This document shows positions 44,332 through 54,304 of a stretch of 64,000 nt of DNA, one piece after another. The stretch is taken from the NCBI GenBank assembly GCA_016703265.1, contig JADJCK010000009.1, positions 124,001 to 188,000 on the forward strand, written 5' to 3'. The DNA is from a bacterium (lineage in GTDB: Bacteria > Krumholzibacteriota > Krumholzibacteriia > LZORAL124-64-63). Within the stretch, counting starts at the first letter, position 1. Every line of letters starts with the position of its first letter. The translations under genes were made by a program, and so were the position numbers. The notes beneath the pieces were generated by a model. The model did no database searches, had not been told where the DNA came from, and saw only the letters and a program-made list of their open reading frames with translations.

Positions 44332-45582
44332 ATGATCCTGCGAACCGTGTCTCTCGCCCTCATCTGCGGCACCCTGTTCATGGCGACGCCGTCGCCCGCA
44401 CAATGGCAGGCGGCCGCCTCTCCCCCGGGCGATCCCGTCGACAGGCTGCATCCGGCCGGCGCCGAGCTCTATTGCCTGAGCTACCTCGGCAAGGTCTACG
44501 TGACCACCGACCAGGCCCAGAGCTGGACCGAGGTCGGCACGATGACCCACGGCACCGCCATCAACTCGCTGGTCATCCACGACGACTGGATGCTGATCAG
44601 TCGCCAGGGCTGGGCCGGCAACCACCGCATCCGGCGCACCGCCGAAGGCTGGACCGCGTGGGAACCGTGGCCCGACCAGGACCACGAGTACCAGCACATG
44701 ACGGTGTGGGGCGGGCGCATCTTCGCCGTGTCCAACAACGGGCTTGTCGTGAGCGACGACTACGGCTTGGCGTGGTCGCCGGTGGCTACGCCTGACGGCC
44801 GCAGGGCCTATCAGCTGATGGGCGCTCGCGGCGCGCTGTTCCTCGTCACCCGCAACATCGGCCAGAGCAACGGGCTGCTGCACCGCTCGGTCGATGGCGG
44901 CGTCACGTGGCAGGACGTCACCGGTCCCCTTGCGCCCATCAGCGTGCATGCCTGGGCCGAGCACCAGGGCTCGATCTACGTCGTGAAGTACCTCGGCGGC
45001 GGGCAGGGCGAAGTCTACCGGTCGATGGACGACGGCCTGTCGTTCCAGCTCTACACCGGGATGCCGACCGCCGGCTATGCGCCCAGCGCCTTCGCCACGG
45101 CGGGATCGTGGCTGGCCGTCGGCTACCCGACGTCGCAGGTGACGAGCTGCTTCCTGCGCGCCGACGAAGGCGAGTGGCAGGACTACGTGCAGAACATCGG
45201 CTTCCCGCAGATCAACGTGCTGGTCGCACAGGGCGGCTACCTCTACAAGACCGGCGGCACGGTGGGCCTGTGGCGTGCGGCACTGCCCGTGACGAGCAGC
45301 ATCGACGACACGCCGCCGGCGCCGGTGGCACATCTGCGTGTGCAGCCCAACCCGTTCAACCCGCGCACGAGCGTGATCTTCGCGGCGCCGGGAGCGGCCC
45401 GCCTGGCCGTCTACGACGCGCGCGGGCATCGCCTCCGCAGCATCGCCGTGGCCGATGCCGGCCAGTGGACCTGGGACGGAACCGACGACAGCGGCCGCAC
45501 CGCCCCCTCGGGCACGTACCTGTTGCGGCTGGAATCGGCAGAGGGTGTCCTGGCGCGGCAGTCGGCAACCCTGTTGCGGTAA
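44332..45582 (+). CDS. Secreted BNR/sortilin-like propeller protein with FlgD-like CTD
   Basis: 416 residues from ATG at 44332 (GGGGGGAA upstream; ATG at 44299 is in frame but lacks a site). Signal peptide MILRTVSLALICGTLFMATPSPA. Blades carry Asp-box-like turns: TTDQAQSWTEVG, SDDYGLAWSPV, SVDGGVTWQDV, SMDDGLSFQLY. This is the BNR or photosystem-stability-factor type fold, usually 6-10 blades; sialidase residues are not visible. The CTD is QPNPFNPRTSVIFAA ... VYDARGHRLRSIAV ... WDGTDDSG ... GTYLLRL ... SATLLR. Function unknown. Confidence 0.82.
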   Translation: MILRTVSLALICGTLFMATPSPAQWQAAASPPGDPVDRLHPAGAELYCLSYLGKVYVTTDQAQSWTEVGTMTHGTAINSLVIHDDWMLISRQGWAGNHRIRRTAEGWTAWEPWPDQDHEYQHMTVWGGRIFAVSNNGLVVSDDYGLAWSPVATPDGRRAYQLMGARGALFLVTRNIGQSNGLLHRSVDGGVTWQDVTGPLAPISVHAWAEHQGSIYVVKYLGGGQGEVYRSMDDGLSFQLYTGMPTAGYAPSAFATAGSWLAVGYPTSQVTSCFLRADEGEWQDYVQNIGFPQINVLVAQGGYLYKTGGTVGLWRAALPVTSSIDDTPPAPVAHLRVQPNPFNPRTSVIFAAPGAARLAVYDARGHRLRSIAVADAGQWTWDGTDDSGRTAPSGTYLLRLESAEGVLARQSATLLR

Positions 45583-45619
45583 CGGCGGCGCGCACGGAGC
45601 ACGGAGCGCGGGCCTTGCC

Positions 45620-45637
45620 ACTTGCGCCGGCGCAAGT
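45620..45637. promoter_or_regulatory. Perfect 18-bp palindrome, copy 2
   Basis: ACTTGCGCCGGCGCAAGT, identical to 27704-27721, 48 bases upstream of the reductase start. TTGCCA (45615-45620) and CCGCAT (45638-45643) flank it at a 17-base spacing, so a repressor bound here would cover a promoter, though the -10 is poor. Confidence 0.6.
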
Positions 45638-45684
45638 CCGCATCCGACAAGTCGAGTCGAACATAACGACAAAGGGTGGATGAC

Positions 45685-46332
45685 ATGGCGCGCATCGGCA
45701 TCATCGGTTCGGGTGTGGTGGCCCGCACGCTCGGCAGCGGCTTCCTGGAGCACGGACACGAAGTGACCCTCGGCACGCGCGATGTGGCGCAGCTCGAACC
45801 GTGGCGGCAGGAGACCGGCGGCCGCGGCCAGGTCGGCTCGTTCGCCGATGCCGCGGCGTTCGGCGAGATCGTCGTCCTGGCCACCAAGGGCGCCGCCACG
45901 AAGGCGGCCATGGGCCTGGCCGGCATCGCGAACCTGGCGGGCAAGACGGTGATCGACACCACCAACCCGATCGACGACACGCAATCGCCGCGCGACGGCG
46001 TGCTCAGCTTCTACACCGAGGCCGGCGATTCGCAGCTGGAACGCCTGCAGGCGCTGGCCCCCGCGGCCCGGCTGGTGAAGGCCTTCAGTTGCGTGGGCGC
46101 GCCGTTCATGGTCAACCCGCCGTTCAGCGAGAAGCCCACCATGTTCATCTGCGGCAACGACGAGGCGGCCCGGCGGCAGGTGGCCGGAATCGTGGCCGAA
46201 TTCGGCTGGGAAGTGGAGGACGCGGGCAGCGCCGCGGCGGCCGGCGCCATCGAGGCGCTGTGCATCCTCTGGTGCATCCCGGGCTTCCGTGAGAACCGGT
46301 GGACGCATGCGTTCCGGATGGTGAAGAAGTAA
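45685..46332 (+). CDS. NADPH:F420 oxidoreductase-like NAD(P)-binding protein
   Basis: 215 residues from ATG at 45685 (AAAGGGTGG upstream). A Rossmann fold starts at once: ARIGIIGSGVVARTLGSGFLEHGHEVTLGTRD, whose Arg after the second strand favours NADP. VIDTTNPID, VKAFSCVGAPFMVNP and the closing IEALCILWCIPGFRENRWTHAF match the F420-dependent NADP oxidoreductase-like (PF03807) family, common in bacteria lacking F420. It reduces an unknown substrate in the cytoplasm. The palindrome upstream suggests repressor control. Monocistronic. Confidence 0.85.
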   Translation: MARIGIIGSGVVARTLGSGFLEHGHEVTLGTRDVAQLEPWRQETGGRGQVGSFADAAAFGEIVVLATKGAATKAAMGLAGIANLAGKTVIDTTNPIDDTQSPRDGVLSFYTEAGDSQLERLQALAPAARLVKAFSCVGAPFMVNPPFSEKPTMFICGNDEAARRQVAGIVAEFGWEVEDAGSAAAAGAIEALCILWCIPGFRENRWTHAFRMVKK

Positions 46333-46438
46333 CGGGAGCCGTGCTCGCGATCCTTGTCGCGCGGCCGCACACTGCCGGTGGAGCCGTCTGCACGATGAAG
46401 TCACAAGCACGAACGTGGATAAACCTGGGAGGCAGCCC

Positions 46439-47773
46439 ATGCAATCCGTTGTCCGCACAGCTGTTAATCGCCTCGCGGGCGGGTTGGCCTTCACCGCCGC
46501 CGTCGGATTTGCGGTCCCGGCCCGGACCGCAGATCTGCTGACGTCGCCTGTCTCATCCTATACCTATTCAGGGGCCCTTATTGAGGCGGCCGACACCACA
46601 CCGGGCGGTTCGCTGACACGCTCTTCGATCAATGTCCCGGTGGCGATCGCGGGCCAGCAGGTGCCGTTCGAACAACATGCCTCGGCCACCGACACCTGGG
46701 GCTATTCCACTTCGCGTTACGACCTGGAACTGGACTCGGTGCTGTATCCCGCCTTCGACGTGCTCACATTGCAGGTACAGATTGGTATTTCGGGAACAGT
46801 GCACGGGCTACAGGCTCCATGGCACGGATTCACCACCAACCTGTCTGGCGCGATGACCACAACATTCGCAGTCCAGCAGTGGTCGACTGCCGATATCGAC
46901 CTGGAAATTGCTTGGGGTATGTCCGAGAACGGGGGACCATTCGAGAGCGGTGCCGAGGCCGGCATCAACGTAGTCACGGTCCGCGGTCCACTTGAACCCG
47001 ATCCTGCGCAGCAGACGGCATACCTTCTTGAGAAGGTCCTGCCGTTGCCCGCAACGTGGCTACAGGAATCGGTAGCGACGAGTCAATCGCTGCACAATCT
47101 GGTGCCCGGAACCTACGAAGTGGTGATCGTGTCGGAATTGGATTCCGAAGGCTACGCATTGAGTACCGAAACCACGTCGTACGGCATGGACATCGGCAAC
47201 ATCGTCGCCGTGCAGGTCACGCAGACGCTCACTCCGGGTGCCTGCCTGCCTGGCCTGCCGTGCGCTTCGGCGGCTGACCGCGACCAGTTGAACGGCGTCT
47301 TGATCAACGATTTCGCCGCGTGGTACGCCGAGCCGGTCGATGTCACGAGCGACGGCATGGTCAACGACTCCGACGTGGCCGCCATGGCCTGGCTTGTCGG
47401 CGTCTCGACAGTCGATGCCGATCTCGATGACATCGTGGATGCCGTCGAGGTCTGGCAGGCGATCGCTGCGGTGGAAACGCCATCGGCCATGAAGGCGGCG
47501 CAGCTGCATCCTGCGCGCCCGAATCCGTTCAATCCGGCAACGGTGCTGTCGTTCACGCTGCCGACCGACGCGCGGATCGACCTGGCAGTGTACGACCTCA
47601 TGGGCCGGCGCGTGCGCACGCTGGTCGCAGGCGAGCCGCGTGCCGCCGGGCGCCACGAAATGGCCTGGGACGGCTGCGACCAATCGGGACAGGCCGTGGC
47701 GGCCGGGGTCTACGTCTACAGGTTGGAGGCCGGCGCCGAGGTGCTCAGCGGGCGCATGGCGTTGGTGAAGTAG
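46439..47773 (+). CDS. Secreted protein with dockerin-like EF repeats and FlgD-like CTD
   Basis: 444 residues from ATG at 46439 (GGGAGG 8 bases upstream). Signal peptide GGLAFTAAVGFAVPARTA. Residues 35-260 are a beta-rich region with no family I recognise (QQVPFEQHASATDTWGYSTS). Residues about 300-345 hold two EF-hand-like loops (DVTSDGMVNDSDVAAM, DADLDDIVDAVEVW), arranged like a dockerin pair. CTD: ARPNPFNPATVLSFTL, VYDLMGRRVRTLVAG, WDGCDQSG, GVYVYRL, MALVK. The first half is visibly less GC-rich than neighbouring genes (46550-47150), so this part may have been acquired. Terminator at 47798. Confidence 0.78.
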   Translation: MQSVVRTAVNRLAGGLAFTAAVGFAVPARTADLLTSPVSSYTYSGALIEAADTTPGGSLTRSSINVPVAIAGQQVPFEQHASATDTWGYSTSRYDLELDSVLYPAFDVLTLQVQIGISGTVHGLQAPWHGFTTNLSGAMTTTFAVQQWSTADIDLEIAWGMSENGGPFESGAEAGINVVTVRGPLEPDPAQQTAYLLEKVLPLPATWLQESVATSQSLHNLVPGTYEVVIVSELDSEGYALSTETTSYGMDIGNIVAVQVTQTLTPGACLPGLPCASAADRDQLNGVLINDFAAWYAEPVDVTSDGMVNDSDVAAMAWLVGVSTVDADLDDIVDAVEVWQAIAAVETPSAMKAAQLHPARPNPFNPATVLSFTLPTDARIDLAVYDLMGRRVRTLVAGEPRAAGRHEMAWDGCDQSGQAVAAGVYVYRLEAGAEVLSGRMALVK

Positions 47774-47797
47774 CAGGTCCGGCTTTACGGTTCGTTT

Positions 47798-47826
47798 CCG
47801 GCCGCGCCACTGAAAGGCGCGGCCGG
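47798..47826. terminator. Perfect hairpin between convergent genes
   Basis: CCGGCCGCGCC (47798-47808) and GGCGCGGCCGG (47816-47826), 11 pairs, 7-base loop, flanked on both sides by TTCGTTTCCGG direct repeats. Confidence 0.75.
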
Positions 47827-47858
47827 CTTCGTTTCCGGACCGCCCCACGGCGCCGGCG

Positions 47859-49283
47859 TCACCGCGCGCCGCCGCGCGACTCCGCGTACGCCGCCAGCGC
47901 CCGCTGCCGCGAAACGGCCAGGTCGACCACCGGCCGCGGATAGTCCTTCCCGAGCTCGACACCGGCCGCCTGCAACACCGCCGCCGGCGCTTCCCACGGC
48001 GCGAAGAGCCAGCGATCGGGCAGGCCCGCCAGTTCGGGAACGAAGCGGCGCGTGTAGGCGCCGTCGGGGTCGAACCTGCGGCCCTGCAGCACGGGATTGA
48101 AGATGCGGAAGTAGGGCGCAGCATCCGCGCCGCAACCGGCCACCCACTGCCATGACGCGCTGTTGGCCGCCAGGTCGGCGTCGACCAGGCAGTCGCGGAA
48201 CCACGCCTCGCCGTGGTGCCAGTGCAGCAGCAGGTTCTTGACGAGGAACGAACCCGTCACCATCCGCACACGATTGTGCATCCAGCCCGTCTGCCACAGT
48301 TCGCGCATGCCGGCGTCGACGAAAGGGATTCCGGTTTGGCCGCGCTGCCAGGCCCGCAACAGCGTTGACTCATCGTCCCAGGGAAAGGCGTCGAACGACG
48401 GCTGCAGGTTATCGGTCGGCAGGGTCGGATGGTGGAAAAGCAGGGCGTAGGAGAACTCGCGCCAGGCCAGTTCGCTCTGGAAGTGGTCCAGGTCCGGTCC
48501 TTCGCCCGCGGCGCGCGCACCGTACCAGAGCTGGTTGGGCGACACTTCGCCGAAGTGCAGCGCCGGCGACAGGCGCGACGTGTGCGGGCGCGCCGGGAAG
48601 TCGCGTCCCTCGCGATAACCACGCAGGCCGCCGGCCAGGAACGAGGCGAGCCGCGCGGTCGCCGCCTCCTCGCCGATCTTCCAGTGCGGCTCCAGCTGCC
48701 GGTCCCAGCGAATGCGCGGCAGGAGCTCCAGCGCGGCCAGCGGCAGCGCTCCTGCGGGCAGCTCGGCAAGGGCCAGTCGTTCCGGCCGCGGCAGCGGCAG
48801 TCGCGGCGCGCCCGCATTGAGGCAGCCCTTGCGGTAGAAGGGCGTGAAGACCTGGTACGGCTTGCCGGCGGCGTTGCTGACGTCCCACGGTTCCCAGAGC
48901 AGCGAGCCGTTGGTGCTGACGGCGGCCACACCCTGCGCCGCGAGCTTCTCCTTCAGCTTCGTGTCGCGGGCGATGCGCCACGGTTCGTAGCAGCGGTTAC
49001 AGTGCACGGCCGTGGCGCCGACCTGCGCGGCGAGCGCGGGCACCAGGTCCAGCGCATCACCGCGCAGCAGCACAAGCCGGCCCTGCAGCGACCGGTCCAG
49101 CGCGGCCAGGCTGTGGTGCAGCCACCAGCGCGAGGCGGCGCCGCGGCGCAGGCTGCCGGCGTTTACGTCGTCGAGCACGAACACGGGCAGCACGCGACCG
49201 GCGGCCGCGGCGCGATGCAGCGCCGGGTTGTCGGCCAGGCGCAGGTCCTGGCGGAACCAGTGGATGATCAGCGGTTCGCTCAT
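47859..49283 (-). CDS. phrB: Deoxyribodipyrimidine photolyase
   Basis: 474 residues, the class I size. Repairs UV-induced cyclobutane pyrimidine dimers using blue light and reduced FAD. The N-terminal antenna domain has IIHWFRQDLRLADNPAL. The FAD and DNA-binding region shows SRLSPALHFGEVSPNQLWY, WREFSYALLFHHP, FVDAGMRELWQTGWMHNRVRMV and the Trp-rich DADLAANSASWQWVAGCG ... RIFNPVLQG. The Asn in the FAD pocket (DADLAANS) favours photolyase over cryptochrome. The stop is separated from the convergent CTD gene by a strong hairpin. Confidence 0.95.
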   Translation of the reverse strand: MSEPLIIHWFRQDLRLADNPALHRAAAAGRVLPVFVLDDVNAGSLRRGAASRWWLHHSLAALDRSLQGRLVLLRGDALDLVPALAAQVGATAVHCNRCYEPWRIARDTKLKEKLAAQGVAAVSTNGSLLWEPWDVSNAAGKPYQVFTPFYRKGCLNAGAPRLPLPRPERLALAELPAGALPLAALELLPRIRWDRQLEPHWKIGEEAATARLASFLAGGLRGYREGRDFPARPHTSRLSPALHFGEVSPNQLWYGARAAGEGPDLDHFQSELAWREFSYALLFHHPTLPTDNLQPSFDAFPWDDESTLLRAWQRGQTGIPFVDAGMRELWQTGWMHNRVRMVTGSFLVKNLLLHWHHGEAWFRDCLVDADLAANSASWQWVAGCGADAAPYFRIFNPVLQGRRFDPDGAYTRRFVPELAGLPDRWLFAPWEAPAAVLQAAGVELGKDYPRPVVDLAVSRQRALAAYAESRGGAR

Positions 49284-49344
49284 CGGGCGGCTTGGACCTT
49301 CCCTTCAAGTGTCAGCCCCCGCGCGGCACGGGGCCGCCGGCAGG

Positions 49345-51048
49345 TCAGCGAGATTCCCGGGCGAGCCTGGCCAGCAGCGCCGCCGCGCGCGCGTGCCCCG
49401 GTTCCAGTTCCAGTGCGCGGCGGAAGCACGCGGCGGCTGCGTCCGCGCGGCCCTGGCGCAGCCGCACGAGTCCGAGGTTGCAATGGGCGTCAGGGTAAGC
49501 CGGATCCTGCCGCACGGCGATCACGAACTGCTCCTCGGCGCCGGCCCAGTCGCCGACCGCCACCAGCGAGTTGCCGAGGTTGTTGCGCGCCGAGGGGAAC
49601 TCCGGCTGCAGCCGCACGGCTTCGCGATAGGCGGCGACGGCCTGCTCGTGGCGCTCCAGCTTGCGCAGCACGTCGGCGAGATTGACCAGGTAGAGCGGCG
49701 CTGCGTGCAGGGTCGCGGCGCGTTGCAGGTGCGGCAGCGCCTCGGCCAGGCGACCCTCGGCCTCGAACGCCTTGCCCAGGTTCAGGTGCGAGAGGTAGTC
49801 GGCGTCGTTGACCGCCACGGCGTGCGAGAACAGCGTGCGGCTGTCGCGCCACACCTGCACCTGCCGATGGGCCGCCCATCCCAGCACCGCCACCGCCGCC
49901 ACGGCCGCCGCCGCGATCGGCAACCGCAGGCGGGCCCGGCGCCCGGCTGCCTCCCCGGCGAGCCACGCCAGAGCCATGAAGAGACCGATCGAGGGCAGGT
50001 AGAAGTAGCGGTCCGACATCAACTGCATGCCGCCCTGCACCAGGTCGAGCACCGGCAGCAGCATGACGAGGAACCACAGCCAGCCGAGCCACACCAGGCG
50101 CCGCTGGTTGCGCCCGCGCCAGGCCAGCCACGAAACGGCGGCAAGCGCGCCGGCCGCCAGGGCGACCTGCGCCGGCGTGAACAGCAGGCCCTCCGGCGGA
50201 TACGACACCGACAGTCCCGTCGGCCAGACGGCGCGCTCCAGGTACAGCGCGCAATAGCCGATCGCCTGCGCCAGGCGCACCGGAAGGGCGAGCGGCGCCG
50301 GCCCCCCGATGTCGCGCGTCTGCACCAGGTGCCACGTGAGCGCCGACGCCGCGGCCGCCAGCGCCAGGTAGGGGATCTTCTCCACGAGCTGGCGCCGCAG
50401 CGCGGGACGCTGTCCCGGCTGCCGGTAATCGAGCAGCAGCAGCACCACCGGCAGGGTAACGACCATCGGCTTGGACATCAGCGCCAGCGCGAAGCAGAGG
50501 AGCGAGAACAGGCGGGCGCGCGGCGACAGTGCCGCCACTTCCGGCTTCGCATGCGGCAGCAGCGCCAGCAGGAAGAAGAACCCGCTCAGCACGTCCTTGC
50601 GCTCGGCCACCCACGCCACCGACTCCACGTGCAACGGATGGATCGCGAACAGCGCGGCAACCAGCGCGGGCCGCCAGACCGCACCGGTCAGTCGGCGCAG
50701 GACGAAGTACAGCAGCAGCGTACCGGCAACATGCATCACGATGTTCGTGCGGTGAAAGGCACCGGGCGTCCCGGCCCCGAGTTGGTGGTCGGCCAGGTAG
50801 GTGAGCCAGGTGACCGGCATCCACAGGTCGCCGTGGCGCGTGGTGAAGGCCCAGCGCACGCCGTCAACGGACAGGCCCTTGGCCAGCGCCGGATTGTCGA
50901 CCACGTAGACATTGTCATCGAGGTTCGTGAACTCGAACGAGGCGGCCGGCAGGAACACGGCCAGGCAGAGCAGCGCCAACAAGCCCGGGAGGACATATCG
51001 AGCGGCGACCCGGCTCGCGCCCGGGATGGCCTTCGGGACGGTCGACAC
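49345..51048 (-). CDS. TMTC-like polytopic membrane protein with C-terminal TPRs
   Basis: 567 residues from GTG at 51048 (GGGGAG upstream). About ten transmembrane segments occupy residues 18-400. The luminal-type motif FTNLDDNVYVVDNP after TM1 (acidic DD) and IHPLHVESVAWVAERKDVLSGF are hallmarks of the TMTC/PMT-like GT-C glycosyltransferase group. Four to five TPR units follow (residues about 415-560: YLSHLNLGKAFEAEGRLAEALP, PSARNNLGNSLVAVGDWAGAEEQF, PDAHCNLGLVRLRQGRADAAAACF). It probably transfers a sugar from a lipid carrier to exported proteins. That activity is family-based. It sits 61 bases upstream of phrB on the same strand. Confidence 0.85.
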   Translation of the reverse strand: MSTVPKAIPGASRVAARYVLPGLLALLCLAVFLPAASFEFTNLDDNVYVVDNPALAKGLSVDGVRWAFTTRHGDLWMPVTWLTYLADHQLGAGTPGAFHRTNIVMHVAGTLLLYFVLRRLTGAVWRPALVAALFAIHPLHVESVAWVAERKDVLSGFFFLLALLPHAKPEVAALSPRARLFSLLCFALALMSKPMVVTLPVVLLLLDYRQPGQRPALRRQLVEKIPYLALAAAASALTWHLVQTRDIGGPAPLALPVRLAQAIGYCALYLERAVWPTGLSVSYPPEGLLFTPAQVALAAGALAAVSWLAWRGRNQRRLVWLGWLWFLVMLLPVLDLVQGGMQLMSDRYFYLPSIGLFMALAWLAGEAAGRRARLRLPIAAAAVAAVAVLGWAAHRQVQVWRDSRTLFSHAVAVNDADYLSHLNLGKAFEAEGRLAEALPHLQRAATLHAAPLYLVNLADVLRKLERHEQAVAAYREAVRLQPEFPSARNNLGNSLVAVGDWAGAEEQFVIAVRQDPAYPDAHCNLGLVRLRQGRADAAAACFRRALELEPGHARAAALLARLARESR

Positions 51049-51137
51049 GTGCAGTCTCCCCGGCAGCGAGAGGAACGCGGGTCCACTGGCAATGGCAGAT
51101 TCTCGGCGAGAACACGGCGCGGGTCAATGGGACCGAT

Positions 51138-51563
51138 TCAACGGAACCGCCGGTCCTCCAACGCCACCAGCCGGGCAGCCCATGGACAGTAGCGGCCCAC
51201 CTGTTCGATCCACTCGTCCAGGTGGGCCTCGACATAGGAGGGCGTGCCGTCGCACAGCTCGATGGTCACTTCCGCCATCGCGAAGTCCTCGCCGTCCAGG
51301 TGCCAGGACCAGGGCGCGTTTTCGGGCGCCGCACCGCGCACGACCTTGCCCGAGGGGATCGTCGCGGTGCCGCCGCCCTGCCACAGGGCCAGCAGGTCGG
51401 CGATGGCCGGCTCGTGCGTCACGAGAACGCTGAACTGTTCGCCGGCGACGGCAAAAGTGGCCAGCACGCCGCCTGGCGGCGGCGTCGTCGCGGGGTCATT
51501 GTCGCCACACGCGGCCAGCAGCAGCAGGAGAGCCGGCACGCAGGTCATGAGGCGATGCGACAT
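51138..51563 (-). CDS. BP74-like domain lipoprotein
   Basis: 141 residues from ATG at 51563 (GAGGAGGAA upstream). Lipobox LLAAC, lipid Cys 19. The mature domain (residues 36-138) matches from memory the BP74 N-terminal-like fold: FAVAGEQFSVLVTHEPAIADL, VVRGAAPENAPWSWHLDGEDF, VTIELCDGTPSYVEAHLDEW and YCPWAARLVAL. In bacteria the domain is often secreted and of unknown function; in Dictyostelium BP74 is a calcium-dependent surface protein. Envelope location follows from the lipobox. Confidence 0.75.
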   Translation of the reverse strand: MSHRLMTCVPALLLLLAACGDNDPATTPPPGGVLATFAVAGEQFSVLVTHEPAIADLLALWQGGGTATIPSGKVVRGAAPENAPWSWHLDGEDFAMAEVTIELCDGTPSYVEAHLDEWIEQVGRYCPWAARLVALEDRRFR

Positions 51564-51670
51564 GGGGATTCCTCCTCGCAAGGCGGCAAAGGGGAATATA
51601 CGCACAATCGGCTGTGGCCCCACGCTCCTCGCAGAGCGGACTCCCGGGTCGGATCCCTTGGCCGGGATGA

Positions 51671-51919
51671 TCACTCCCGGCTGTCACCCTGCTTGGCCAT
51701 CCGGTCGTCGTTCGCCCACGTGAAGACATCTTCGACCTGAACACCGAAGACGCGCGCGATCCGGAACGCCAGGGCGAGACTCGGGCTGTAGCGGTCGGCT
51801 TCGAGGAAGACGATCGTCTGCCGCGCGACCTCACAGCGAGTCGCCAGTTCCTGCTGCGTCATCTCACCGTGTTCGAAGCGCAGGCGGCGGATGCGATTGC
51901 CGATTCCGGTCCGGTTCAT
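51671..51919 (-). CDS. XRE-type HTH regulator
   Basis: 82 residues. One Cro/CI-type HTH (residues 5-62): IGNRIRRLRFEHGEMTQQELATRCEVARQTIVFLE ... PSLALAFRIARVFGVQVEDVF. Short single-domain regulators of this kind usually pair with a small membrane protein. It lies 3 bases after such a gene on the same strand, so the two form an operon; probably autoregulatory. Confidence 0.9.
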   Translation of the reverse strand: MNRTGIGNRIRRLRFEHGEMTQQELATRCEVARQTIVFLEADRYSPSLALAFRIARVFGVQVEDVFTWANDDRMAKQGDSRE

Positions 51920-51922
51920 GGT

Positions 51923-52324
51923 TCAGTCGCCCGCAGCCAGGGGACTCCGCGACAGCACCAGCACCGCCAGTGAGCGGACGACCAGCATGGCCACCCACGC
52001 CCCCGTGATCAGGACGGGAAGAACGCTGACATCGACGACGGGCGGCTTCAGCCTGAAATGGGTCAGCCAGATCAGCATGCCGGTCACGACGAGGAACAGA
52101 TAGGCCGCCGACCCGCCAAGCACCTCGGCGTGACGTGCGATCTGCCGCTCACGTTCGTCCGGGGTGACCGGAAAGGCCCGCGGCACGAAGACGGCCAGGG
52201 CCACGAGAGACATCGCCGCGGGCGCCACGCCCGGTCCTGCTGTCACCCAAAGCGCGCCATAGGCTATGATCGTGAGCAGGCCGATACCGAGCGAATACCA
52301 CGCCGATTTCTGCTGGGCGGACAT
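51923..52324 (-). CDS. Small four-helix membrane protein paired with the XRE regulator
   Basis: 133 residues from ATG at 52324 (AGGAGGAA upstream). Four hydrophobic segments: about 9-29, 33-52, 72-90 and 100-123. A charged loop (TPDERERQIARHAE) sits between the second and third, as in the DUF2178-like proteins found next to XRE genes. The loop sequence and the gene pair are the basis of the call; function unknown, possibly sensing envelope state for the regulator. Confidence 0.8.
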   Translation of the reverse strand: MSAQQKSAWYSLGIGLLTIIAYGALWVTAGPGVAPAAMSLVALAVFVPRAFPVTPDERERQIARHAEVLGGSAAYLFLVVTGMLIWLTHFRLKPPVVDVSVLPVLITGAWVAMLVVRSLAVLVLSRSPLAAGD

Positions 52325-52354
52325 GGGGTTCCTCCTGTCTGGGGTCTCCCGGGC

Positions 52355-52383
52355 AGTGTGACCGCTCAAATTCGTGATGTCAA
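52355..52383 (-). promoter_or_regulatory. Candidate promoter of the membrane-protein/XRE operon
   Basis: Minus strand TTGACA (52383-52378), a perfect -35, 17 bases, CACACT (52360-52355), a poor -10. The weak -10 may mean activator or regulator dependence. Confidence 0.45.
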
Positions 52384-52453
52384 CTATTTATTACTTTGTG
52401 TTGCAAATACACGACACCAAAAGGGCAGGTTCGGCGGAGACGGGGCCAAGTCC

Positions 52454-52482
52454 TTGTCCGCTGACGGTTTGCGGCCTAGATT
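52454..52482 (+). promoter_or_regulatory. Candidate promoter of prfC
   Basis: TTGTCC (52454-52459), 17 bases, TAGATT (52477-52482); leader about 190 bases. Confidence 0.5.
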
Positions 52483-52676
52483 GCCCCCATGAAACAGTCG
52501 CCGAATTTCTCGCCTCCCGCAGTGCACGCGCCTTGCCGCCTATCCATGCGGTGTCGCCCGACTCGGCTCTGACGGCTCCGACGTTCCGACCGGCGCGCGC
52601 ATCCCGCTTCGACAAGATCTTTCGACCCATTGCCCGGTCCCCGGGTGGATCGCCATCGACTGCAGAAGGAACGGAC

Positions 52677-54281
<1,605 letters not shown>

Positions 54282-54304
54282 CCTGCGGATCGATGGCCGC
54301 GCTC

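Larger units (their letters stand above)
52325..52676. other. Divergent intergenic region before prfC
   Basis: 352 bases. It contains the leftward promoter candidate (52355-52383), an AT-rich stretch 52375-52430 and the rightward candidate (52454-52482). An ATG at 52490 opens 27 codons without a ribosome-binding site and is not called. Confidence 0.5.

Noticed and set aside
52490..52573. 27-codon leader peptide before prfC
   Set aside because: It has an ATG but no ribosome-binding site, attenuator hairpin or biased codon run.
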